Assembly: GCF_023699475.1 (NCBI RefSeq)
Contig: NZ_JALXFV010000003.1
Coordinates: forward strand, 30,972 to 94,971
Source of the DNA: Halomarina rubra
GTDB lineage: Archaea > Halobacteriota > Halobacteria > Halobacteriales > Haloarculaceae
DNA: 64,000 nt
Direction of reading: 5' to 3'
Under the pieces are notes generated by a model, which saw nothing but the letters and a program-made list of their open reading frames with translations, did not search any database and was not told the origin of the DNA. Every line of letters starts with the position of its first letter. Within the stretch, counting starts at the first letter, position 1. Both the position numbers and the translations under genes were made by a program. This document shows, one piece after another, positions 34,711 through 41,753 of the stretch.

Positions 34711-35421
34711 ATGCGGAGTTTCAGCGAGGCCGAACGCTCGCGAATCGACCGACAGGTACGCGAGACGGGCCGCGAACTGTTCGCCCGCTACGGGTTGCGC
34801 AAGACCACCATCTCGGAACTGACCGACCCGGCGGGCATCGCGACGAGCACGTTCTACCAGTTCTACGACTCGAAGGAGGCGCTCTACCTCGACCTGCTGG
34901 AGGAGGAGGGCGAGGAGATAACCGACCGTCTGCTCGGGGAGTCGTTCGAGCGCTACGACGACCCCGAACCCGCCATCGAGGCGTTCTTGCTCGGCGTGAT
35001 GGACGAGATCGAGACGAACCCGCTGGTCCACCAACTCGTCGTCGGCGACGAACTCGACCGCCTCCGGGAGCAGTTCTCCGAGGCGGAGTACGCCGCCGAA
35101 CAGGAGCGCGACGTCGCTCACTTCCTGCCGTACATCCAGGCGTGGTACGACGCTGGCCGGGTCGACGGTCCGTCGCCGGAACTCGTCGCCCACGCCGTCC
35201 GGGCGGTGGCGTTCCTCACGCTCCACGAGGACGACATCCCGATGTACCAGGCCGTCAAGGAGACGCTCGTCGCGGCCGTCGCCCGGGGGATGACCCGCGA
35301 GACCGGCGAGGTGGCGGCGAACGCGGTGGAGACCGAGGACGAGGACACCGCCAGGGATGCGGACGACGCCGACGAGTCGGTCTCCGGCCCGAGGAGCGAC
35401 GAGGTCACCGACGCTCGGTGA
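34711..35421 (+). CDS. TetR/AcrR-family transcriptional regulator 2
   Basis: The protein has 236 residues. The HTH reads RQVRETGRELFARYGLRKTT, ISELTDPAGIATSTFYQFYD, then SKEALYLDLLE. The effector domain is helical, and the last 30 residues are acidic and disordered. It lies 83 bases behind the ABC operon on the same strand, so it could be read through with it. Its own target is unclear, and I see no second palindrome of its own just upstream. Its last 17 bases overlap the convergent GshA gene. Confidence 0.87.
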   Translation: MRSFSEAERSRIDRQVRETGRELFARYGLRKTTISELTDPAGIATSTFYQFYDSKEALYLDLLEEEGEEITDRLLGESFERYDDPEPAIEAFLLGVMDEIETNPLVHQLVVGDELDRLREQFSEAEYAAEQERDVAHFLPYIQAWYDAGRVDGPSPELVAHAVRAVAFLTLHEDDIPMYQAVKETLVAAVARGMTRETGEVAANAVETEDEDTARDADDADESVSGPRSDEVTDAR

Positions 35422-36484
35422 CGGTGGTGTACAGCGCGTCGACGTCGCGTTCGAGCAGGCGGGCGGCTTCGAGACGGACCCGCCGGGCGCGCTCCTCGCC
35501 GATGGTGTCGCCCGCGTAGAACTGGTCGGCCAGCGGGTGGTAGCGCGTCGTGTCGATGCCGTACGCTTCGAGGTACTTCCAGACGAACGGCGAGTCCAGG
35601 CCGCGCTCGATGGCCGCCGAACTGAGCTGTTGGAGTTCGGCGTACGCCGGGACGCCGATGGCGTCGTTCGTGACGCCGGGGTCGCCGACCTCGACGGGGA
35701 GGTCCGCGGTCTTCGCCACCAGCGGTTCGAGGTCCTCCAGTAGCGTCACGACCTGACTCGGCAGTGTGGTGTCGGGCGAGCGCCACTCGACAGTGGGCGT
35801 CTCCCGGCGGAGGCGGACGGGCGTCACCACCACGTCCTCGGGGTCGAACAGGTCGACGTACTCCTCGACGGTGACGCCGCGGTTGAGCGCCATCGACCGT
35901 AGCTCCTCGTAGAGGTGCTGGAGCCGCTGGTCCCACTGCTCGGGGTCGTCGGTGTACGCCCAGAGGTCGCGGAACTTCCCGACGTCGTGGCCCGCCTTGT
36001 ACCGGTAGGCGTACGCCCGCGAGGAGGTGGCGAGGCGCTCGCCGCCGTAGAACGGCGAGGAACTGACGAGCGCGAGCGCCGGGTCGAGCGCGGTCAGCAG
36101 GTTCAACTGCCGGGCGACGACGCCCTGCTCGAAGTGGACGTGCGTCCCCGCACAGTTCTTCGCCACGTCGAGTCCCTCTCCGTAGATGCGTTCGAGGACG
36201 TCCCCGCGCGCGGAGACGACCGGCGAGTCCGTCGTCGTGAGCGGCGTCCCGAGCGGGACGAGTCGTCGGTCGGTCTCGCGGGCGCGCACGAGGAGCGTGT
36301 CGAGGACGTCCGCGAGGCTCTCGGCGATGCCCGCCGGTGAGCCGCGGGGCGGGGTCGTCACCTCGACGAGCGACTCGACGAACTCCGGAATCGCTAGCTC
36401 GTGGGCCTCGGTGAGGTCGTGACCGTCACACAGGTCGCCCAGTTCGTCGACCACCCAGAACTCCATCTCCACCCCGAGTTGCAT
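35405..36484 (-). CDS. gshA: Glutamate-cysteine ligase (haloarchaeal GshA type)
   Basis: The protein has 359 residues. MQLGVEMEFWVVDE opens the glutamate-cysteine ligase fold with the metal-binding Glu pair. The family-typical NCAGTHVHFEQG and PTVEWRSPDTTL (Arg and Asp at the active site) are present. Haloarchaea make gamma-glutamylcysteine instead of glutathione as their main low-molecular thiol, and this ATP-dependent enzyme joins Glu and Cys. No second enzyme (gshB) is present, as expected. The gene is single, convergent with TetR 2 by a 17-base overlap. Confidence 0.87.
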   Translation of the reverse strand: MQLGVEMEFWVVDELGDLCDGHDLTEAHELAIPEFVESLVEVTTPPRGSPAGIAESLADVLDTLLVRARETDRRLVPLGTPLTTTDSPVVSARGDVLERIYGEGLDVAKNCAGTHVHFEQGVVARQLNLLTALDPALALVSSSPFYGGERLATSSRAYAYRYKAGHDVGKFRDLWAYTDDPEQWDQRLQHLYEELRSMALNRGVTVEEYVDLFDPEDVVVTPVRLRRETPTVEWRSPDTTLPSQVVTLLEDLEPLVAKTADLPVEVGDPGVTNDAIGVPAYAELQQLSSAAIERGLDSPFVWKYLEAYGIDTTRYHPLADQFYAGDTIGEERARRVRLEAARLLERDVDALYTTVTERR

Positions 36485-36560
36485 GCCGCTCGGAGACGGT
36501 CGACGCGGATAGCGGTTGGCACGGCGTGTGCGCGTTCGATAGGTGTGCTCGAACCCAGCC

Positions 36561-36866
36561 TCAGTCCAGCGTGACCCACGTCAGGAAGCCGATTGCGAGC
36601 GCCTCCAGCACGTGGAATCCGAGCATCGCGTACCACGCGACGTCGGGGACGGCCGTGCCGAACCACGCCGACAGCCTCGGGTCGAGGAGGTAGACGTACA
36701 GCGCGAACGCGTTCTCCACGAGGAGCAACAGTGCGAACACCAGCATCCCGAGGGTGTGTTTCGACCGGAGCTGTCGGTAGTTGCGTACCCAGACGCTCGC
36801 GAGGACGAACAGGAGGACGACGCTGGTGGCGGTGGCGACCTGTGCCAGCGTGACCAGACCGGTCAT
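36561..36866 (-). CDS. Three-span membrane protein linked to an HTH regulator (101 aa)
   Basis: Three hydrophobic segments lie at about 4-25 (VTLAQVATATSVVLLFVLAS), 39-61 (LGMLVFALLLLVENAFALYV) and 75-99 (VAWYAMLGFHVLEALAIGFL). The region between spans contains NYRQLRSKHTLGM. It pairs with a winged-helix protein encoded just upstream; haloarchaeal genomes carry several such regulator/membrane pairs of unknown function. Its ATG overlaps the stop of a 24-codon frame (ATGA, 36863-36866). Confidence 0.72.
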   Translation of the reverse strand: MTGLVTLAQVATATSVVLLFVLASVWVRNYRQLRSKHTLGMLVFALLLLVENAFALYVYLLDPRLSAWFGTAVPDVAWYAMLGFHVLEALAIGFLTWVTLD

Positions 36867-36937
36867 CGGCGTGGCTCCGCGAGCGAACGGCTGTGCGTGT
36901 GGTCGAGCAGTCGGGTGTCTGGTGTCGCGTTCGTCAT
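36863..36937 (-). CDS. Possible 24-residue coupling peptide between HTH and membrane gene
   Basis: ATG 36937 opens MTNATPDTRLLDHTHSRSLA plus four residues, ending in TGA that overlaps the membrane protein's ATG by four bases. It begins eight bases after the HTH gene stop. The spacing is just what a real operon gene would show and leaves no other use for this 78-base gap. It could be translated only to couple the two flanking genes. Confidence 0.35.
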   Translation of the reverse strand: MTNATPDTRLLDHTHSRSLAEPRR

Positions 36938-36944
36938 CGTGTGG

Positions 36945-37223
36945 TCAGTCCGTGGCGTTCTCGACGATGGTCTCGACGACGTCCCAATGCTGGCGGACCC
37001 GGTCGGTCGGGAGGTAGATGGCACCGTAGTCGTCGCCGCTGGAGCGGACGATACCGTTGTCGGCGAGCACGTCGAGGTGGTGGCGAATCGTGTCGTAGTT
37101 GAGGCCGAGGTCCTCGGCGAGTTGGTTCGCGTTCCGCGGGCGGTCGTCCAGCGCCCGGAGTATCCGGACGCGGTTGACGCCACCGCGCGTCCCGGTCAAC
37201 ACGTACCAGAGGACAGCCTCCAT
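36945..37223 (-). CDS. ArsR-like winged-helix transcriptional regulator (92 aa)
   Basis: It starts at ATG 37223 (MEAVLWYVLTGTRGGVNRVR). The HTH reads ILRALDDRPRNANQLAEDLG followed by LNYDTIRHHLDVLADNGIV and a wing SGDDYGAIYLP. The short C-terminus (HWDVVETIVENATD) suits dimerisation. It has no effector domain, as in many haloarchaeal single-domain regulators. It is probably the partner regulator of the three-span membrane protein downstream; the ligand is unknown. Confidence 0.82.
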   Translation of the reverse strand: MEAVLWYVLTGTRGGVNRVRILRALDDRPRNANQLAEDLGLNYDTIRHHLDVLADNGIVRSSGDDYGAIYLPTDRVRQHWDVVETIVENATD

Positions 37224-37277
37224 CCGTGCGAGTCGACACGAGCGGCCCACCTAAGCCCACCGACACGGCGTTGCCGC

Positions 37278-38600
37278 TCAGTTCTCGACGATGAACTGGC
37301 CGGCGATCTCCGTGACCTCCGCCATCGTCTGCGGTTCGTCGACCGCCATCGGGAACGGCGATTCGAGGTTGAGTTCGTTGAGGAAGCTCGCGTGTCGCGC
37401 CTCGACGCTGTGGATACCGATGGCCGCCTCGAACACCGCGTCGGCGGCGACGGTGCCCGCCGCACCCTTGTACGCCGCGACGCCGGTGTTCTCCAGAGCC
37501 ATCGCGACACCGAGGAACTCGCTGGGCGTCTCGTAGCCGAAGTCGTAGGTCGCCTCCTCGACGGGCGTTCCGCCCAACTGCTCGACGGTGTCGGCGAGCG
37601 CACCGACGTGGGCCGCCTCGTGGTCACCCACCGTCGCCAGATGCTCGGGCACCGACATCCGAAGCTCCTCACCGAACTCGGCGAGCGCCTCGGCCTCCAT
37701 CAGTTCGTCGTCACCGAACGTCTCCAGACCCTCGCGGTAGAACGCGTTCTCCAGGTGTTCGAGCGTCAGCGCGTAGTTGAGGACGTCGACGTCGCTGGTG
37801 TCGTTCTCGGCCTTGCGTTGCTGTTCTGGCCGGTCCCCGCCGGTCTCGTAGACGCTCGGGTCGACCTCGCTGGTGACGAACTGCCCGGCGATTTCGAGCA
37901 CCTCGTCGACGGTCTGGGCCTCGTCGACGGCGTTCGGGAACGGCACCTCACCGTTGACGAGGTTGAGGAACGCGGCGTGGCGCGCCTCGACGCTGTGGAT
38001 GCCCGCGGCCGCCGCGAGCACGTCGTTGTTCACCACCTTCGGAGCCGCGCCGGCGTAGGCGGCGACACCGGTGTTCTCCAGGGCCATCGCCACCCCGAGG
38101 AACTCGCTGGGCGTCTCGTAACCGAAGTCGTACTCGCCCTCCTGGACGGGCGTCCCACCGAGCTGTTCGACCGTGTCGGTGAGCGCATCGACGTGGGCCG
38201 CCTCGTGGTCGCCCACCGTCGCGAGGTACTCCGGGACGTCCATCCGGAGCGTCTCGTTGAACCCCGACAGTGCGTCGGCGTCCATCAGCTCGTCGTCGCC
38301 GAACGTCTCCAGACCCTCGCGGTAGAACGCGTTCTCCAGGTGTTCGAGCGTCAGCGCGTAGTTGAGGATGGGGACGTCCGGGTTCGCCATCGGCTGCTCG
38401 GTCGCGGTGTCGGTGTCGGTAGCCGTCCCGGCCCCCATCTCCGTCTCCGTCGGGTCGTCGGTGGGAGTCGCGGTCTCCGTGGTGGTACCGGGGTCGTCAC
38501 CGTCGCTCGTACAACCGGCGAGGGCGGCGATGCCGAGGGTCGCGGTCGTTCCGAGGACGGCACGGCGCGTCGTCTTGGTGTCGGGTTCGGGTGCGGTCAT
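37278..38600 (-). CDS. Secreted lipoprotein with two tandem ferritin-like domains
   Basis: The protein has 440 residues. KTTRRAVLGTTATLGIAALA then GC gives a twin-arginine signal ending in a lipobox Cys (30), so it is exported folded by Tat and lipid-anchored. A Thr/Asp/Glu linker follows. Two ferritin-like (desiccation-related Ferritin_2 type) domains at about 78-250 and 273-440 repeat NYALTLEHLENAFYREGLET, VGDHEAAHV and IHSVEARHA. The Glu and His residues could bind a di-metal centre. The two halves share a 70-base exactly identical DNA stretch. It may store or detoxify metal or peroxide at the surface. Confidence 0.85.
   Translation of the reverse strand: MTAPEPDTKTTRRAVLGTTATLGIAALAGCTSDGDDPGTTTETATPTDDPTETEMGAGTATDTDTATEQPMANPDVPILNYALTLEHLENAFYREGLETFGDDELMDADALSGFNETLRMDVPEYLATVGDHEAAHVDALTDTVEQLGGTPVQEGEYDFGYETPSEFLGVAMALENTGVAAYAGAAPKVVNNDVLAAAAGIHSVEARHAAFLNLVNGEVPFPNAVDEAQTVDEVLEIAGQFVTSEVDPSVYETGGDRPEQQRKAENDTSDVDVLNYALTLEHLENAFYREGLETFGDDELMEAEALAEFGEELRMSVPEHLATVGDHEAAHVGALADTVEQLGGTPVEEATYDFGYETPSEFLGVAMALENTGVAAYKGAAGTVAADAVFEAAIGIHSVEARHASFLNELNLESPFPMAVDEPQTMAEVTEIAGQFIVEN
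37714..37783 (-). repeat. 70-bp exact intragenic repeat, copy 2 (second ferritin-like domain)
   Basis: Identical base for base to 38299-38368, 585 bases apart (195 codons). It encodes the start of the second ferritin-like domain (NYALTLEHLENAFYREGLET). Silent sites are unchanged, so either duplication is young or gene conversion keeps the copies alike. Confidence 0.85.
38299..38368 (-). repeat. 70-bp exact intragenic repeat, copy 1 (first ferritin-like domain)
   Basis: Partner of 37714-37783. The flanking parts of the two domains diverge normally, so identity is confined to this helix-forming segment. Confidence 0.85.
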
Positions 38601-38768
38601 CGTGCGTCCGAAGCGAGTCCACGCCGCCTAAAGGGGATTTTCCGAGTTCCGACGGGGATGTGCCCGAACTCACCCGGGAAGCTCTCGGAACTCTCACCCA
38701 ATTCCGACCGGAGTACGACGGGCCACTGTGGCGGGGCCGGTGCGGGACTCACCTGTCCGCTCGGAGCG

Positions 38769-39194
38769 TCAGCCGCCCCAGGTGAACCGCGCGTCGAGGA
38801 CGTAGCGGTACAGGCCGCTGACGACGATGGCGACGCCGTTGGCGAGGAGGTAGAGCAGACCGACCCACTCGACGAGCGCGAACAGCACGCCCAACTGGAT
38901 GGGGATGGCGCTGCCGCGGACGAGGTTCGTCGTGAGCAGCCCCCGGAGGAACTCGTGGCGGCCGTCGTTCGAGCGGTCCCCGAACGTGTAGGCGTTGTTC
39001 AGCACGTACTGGACGAGGATGGTGATCTCGATGGCGACGGTCGCGGCGAGGAGGTAGTTCACCTCCCCGACCTCGACGAACGCCGAGAGCAACAGCATCT
39101 GGAGGCCCGCGGCGACGGTGCCGACGAGGACGAACCGCCGGAGTCGGACGGCGAGCGGGCGGTCGACGGCCCGCGCGAGGAGCGCCGTCGTCAT
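38769..39194 (-). CDS. GtrA-family four-span membrane protein
   Basis: A 141-residue protein beginning at ATG 39194 (MTTALLARAVDRPLAVRLRR). Four spans fit the GtrA pattern: LRRFVLVGTVAAGLQMLLLS, a second near VNYLLAATVAIEITI with LNNAYTFGDR after it, the third around IPIQLGVLFAL, and the last in ANGVAIVVSGLYRYVLDARF followed by TW. GtrA proteins take part in moving lipid-linked sugars across the membrane. No glycosyltransferase gene is adjacent here. The frame's upstream extension is Arg/Pro-rich and not family-like. Confidence 0.8.
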   Translation of the reverse strand: MTTALLARAVDRPLAVRLRRFVLVGTVAAGLQMLLLSAFVEVGEVNYLLAATVAIEITILVQYVLNNAYTFGDRSNDGRHEFLRGLLTTNLVRGSAIPIQLGVLFALVEWVGLLYLLANGVAIVVSGLYRYVLDARFTWGG

Positions 39195-39492
39195 CCGCGC
39201 GCCCGACGGCGGGCGGTCAGCGGCGTGGCGCGGTCGACGGACCCACCGACGTGTCGGGGCGCGCAGGTCGGCGCGAGCACCCGTCGGTCGCGGGGCCACC
39301 GGTACGTAGTCATCGGTTACAGTACGGTTCCCACGGGTCTCAACGTTTTGGTCGACGAACCCCCGAGCGTGACCGCGACGGGTGAGTCGAGAGCGGCGCG
39401 GAGAGACGGCGAGGAGACGGGCGGAGGAGAGCGGTCGCTCGGCGAGTTGCGGCCCCAGAGGAGAGTGGTGCGCGGCAGGTACGGTCGGTGAT

Positions 39493-39837
39493 TCAGAACA
39501 CCCGCTCGAAGGTGTCGGGGTGCGGGGTGACGAAGACGCCCTCGTCCGTCCGGTCGAAGTCCACGAACCCGGCGTCGGCGAGCATCGGGAGGTGGTTGTG
39601 GTAGAGCGTGACGACGACGCGGTCGAACTTCTCCTCGTCGAACGCCGACCAGTCGCCGTCGAGCTCCTCGTCGACGACCAGTTCCGCGACGCGGTCGAGT
39701 TCGAGCGCGCCCTCGCGGTCTTCGAGGACCGACAGCAGGGCGCGACGGCGGGAGTCCGAGAGGATGCGGCCGACGAAGTCCTGCGACGGCGTGGTCGATT
39801 CGACGGTGACCGACTGGGCAGCGATCTGCGATGACAT
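39493..39837 (-). CDS. Haloarchaeal winged-helix domain protein (DUF7344-like)
   Basis: A 114-residue protein from ATG 39837 (MSSQIAAQSVTVE). A second ATG 39 bases upstream is possible. The pattern ILSDSRRRALLSVLED, then ALELDRVAELVVDEE and VTLYHNHLPMLADAGFVDFD is a winged helix frequent in haloarchaea (the 'NSRRR...YHxHLPxLxDAGxV' type, DUF7344 from memory). Such proteins may be regulators that read phosphorylation or nucleotides through partners. It is divergent from the KaiC gene with about 260 bases between. Confidence 0.78.
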   Translation of the reverse strand: MSSQIAAQSVTVESTTPSQDFVGRILSDSRRRALLSVLEDREGALELDRVAELVVDEELDGDWSAFDEEKFDRVVVTLYHNHLPMLADAGFVDFDRTDEGVFVTPHPDTFERVF

Positions 39838-40059
39838 TCTGAATTTCCCTATCAACGCATTCTCGTCGGGGGGCATATCCGCACGCCCTAAAGAGATTGG
39901 CGCGTCCGTCAGACAACCGCCCAGACTGCCGAAAATGGCCTCCAGAGCCCCACTCTGTAGATTCGGGCTGTGAGCGCCGTGAGAGAAGCCGTCGCCGTGT
40001 GTCGATTTCCGACGTTCGGATGCGACGGAACCTTTCGTCGAGGACAGAAGAAGTGATGA

Positions 40060-40075
40060 CGTAACTCATATTACG
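40060..40075 (+). promoter_or_regulatory. Inverted repeat in the promoter region of the KaiC gene
   Basis: CGTAA (40060-40064) and TTACG (40071-40075) flank CTCATA about 22-37 bases before ATG 40097. The AT-rich centre overlaps the place expected for the TATA box, so a bound protein would compete with transcription start. The upstream region (39838-40059) holds nothing else I recognise. Confidence 0.35.
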
Positions 40076-40096
40076 GAGTCGAGAATCGGTGGGGGC

Positions 40097-41683
40097 ATGC
40101 AGGAGGCGCTCGAGCGTGTCTCGACAGGTGTCACCGGCCTCGACGAAGTGCTGAACGGGGGTCTGGTGCAGAACCGTACCTACATGATTCGCGGCCAACC
40201 GGGCGCAGGAAAGAGCATCCTCGGGTTGGAGTTCCTGGTCGCCGGGGCCGAGGCCGGCGAGAACGTCATGTACGTCAACATGGAGGAGCCAGAACACGAG
40301 ATTCGGCAGAACGCCGCCTCGCTCGGCATCGACGTCGACGACGTGGCGTTCCTCGACCTGAGTCCCGACTCGGAGTTCTTTGCCGACGACCTCAGTTACG
40401 ACATCTTCGCGCCCGACGAGGTGGAGGGCGGGGCGGTGACCGACCAGATCTCCGAACGGGTCGAGTCGGAGTCACCCGACCGTATCTTCGTCGACCCCAT
40501 CACCCAGATGCGCCACCTCTCGCCCGACGAGTACCAGTTCCGCAAGGAGGTGCTCTCGTTCATGCAGTTCCTCAAAGAGCAGGGCGCGACGGTGCTGTTC
40601 ACCTCGCAGGCGACCGAACTCACCCCCGACGACGACCTCCAGTTCATGTGCGACGGCGTCGTCGAACTCGAACGCACGAACAAGGGGCGGACCGTGACGG
40701 TGCCGAAGTTCCGCGGTTCGAGCACGCTCGACGGCGAGCACGCGCTTCGCATCGCCGAGGGTGGCATCGAGGTCTACCCCCGACTCCTCCCCCAGCAACA
40801 CGAGAAGACGTTCCCCAGCGAGACGCTCCCCTCGGGCGTCCCCGAACTCGACAAACTGCTCAACGGCGGCATCGAACGCGGGACGGTCACCATCGTCACC
40901 GGGTCGCCGGGGGTCGGGAAGACGACCACGGGCGTCCAGTTCATGAAGGAGGCCGCCGGCCGGGGCGAACGCTCGGTCGTCTACTCCTTCGAGGAGGCGA
41001 AGAACACGCTCGTCCACCGCTGTGAGTCCATCAACATCCCCGTCGAGACGATGATGGAGAAGGGCACCCTGGAGATAGAGGAGGTCGAAGCCCTCCGCCT
41101 GTCGGCGACGGAGTTCGCCCACATGGTCCGCCAGGAGGTCGAGGAGAACGACACGAGCATCGTGATGATCGACGGCGTCGAGGGGTACAAGCAGGCGCTG
41201 CGCGACGAGGACGACGAACTCGCGCGCGAACTCCACTCCGTCTGTCGCTACCTGAAGAACATGGGCGTGACGGTCATCCTGATGAACGAGATTCCGACCG
41301 TCGTCGGCGAGTTCCAGTTGACCCAGGCCGGTCTCTCGTACCTCTCCGACAGCATCGTGTTCATCCAGCACATCGAGATGAACTCCCGGATGCGGAAGGT
41401 CATCGGCGTGCTGAAAAAGCGTACCAGCGACTTCGAACGCAACGTCCGGCAGTTCCGCATCACCGAGTACGGCGTCGACATCGGCGAACCGCTCGACGGA
41501 CTGACGGGCATCCTGACGGGGAACCCGACCTTCGAACGTGGGGAAATCGGCTTCGAGTCGAGTTCACACCAGCAGGCCCACGCCGACACGCGCGACGTGT
41601 TCGTCGACGACGACAACCGGGCGGGGAAACGGAGTGCGACCAGACAACCGGGTGACCGAGTCGACGAGCGAGACAGGCCGTGA
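40097..41683 (+). CDS. Double-domain KaiC-like RecA-fold ATPase
   Basis: The protein has 528 residues with two KaiC domains: Walker A GQPGAGKS (33-40) with catalytic Glu pair E63-E64, and GSPGVGKT (269-276) with E299-E300. The region matching the KaiC autophosphorylation loop reads QLTQAGLSYLSDSIVFIQ. By motif alignment, KaiC Ser431 is Ser414 here while Thr432 is Tyr415. The C-terminal 40 residues are hydrophilic. Archaea lack KaiA and KaiB, so a full clock is not implied; KaiC proteins here probably act in signal-dependent regulation. The Bat-type regulator gene follows 70 bases later. Confidence 0.88.
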   Translation: MQEALERVSTGVTGLDEVLNGGLVQNRTYMIRGQPGAGKSILGLEFLVAGAEAGENVMYVNMEEPEHEIRQNAASLGIDVDDVAFLDLSPDSEFFADDLSYDIFAPDEVEGGAVTDQISERVESESPDRIFVDPITQMRHLSPDEYQFRKEVLSFMQFLKEQGATVLFTSQATELTPDDDLQFMCDGVVELERTNKGRTVTVPKFRGSSTLDGEHALRIAEGGIEVYPRLLPQQHEKTFPSETLPSGVPELDKLLNGGIERGTVTIVTGSPGVGKTTTGVQFMKEAAGRGERSVVYSFEEAKNTLVHRCESINIPVETMMEKGTLEIEEVEALRLSATEFAHMVRQEVEENDTSIVMIDGVEGYKQALRDEDDELARELHSVCRYLKNMGVTVILMNEIPTVVGEFQLTQAGLSYLSDSIVFIQHIEMNSRMRKVIGVLKKRTSDFERNVRQFRITEYGVDIGEPLDGLTGILTGNPTFERGEIGFESSSHQQAHADTRDVFVDDDNRAGKRSATRQPGDRVDERDRP

Positions 41684-41740
41684 TGGCGGGAGCCATCGAC
41701 GGTCCCGCGGGTCGACCCGCGGGACGCCCGTATCGCCGTC

Positions 41741-41746
41741 AGGAGG
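41741..41746 (+). promoter_or_regulatory. Shine-Dalgarno AGGAGG before the Bat-type regulator
   Basis: AGGAGG lies seven bases ahead of GTG 41754. Strong ribosome sites like this are uncommon among the mostly leaderless genes in this window. It fixes the start, since the frame is open to 41538, and it implies the gene is translated from an internal position of a KaiC-regulator transcript. Confidence 0.6.
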
Positions 41747-41753
41747 CGACACC

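Noticed and set aside
36543..39491. 982-codon open frame on the plus strand
   Set aside because: It crosses five minus-strand genes with clear families and has low-complexity Arg/Glu content; a shadow frame.
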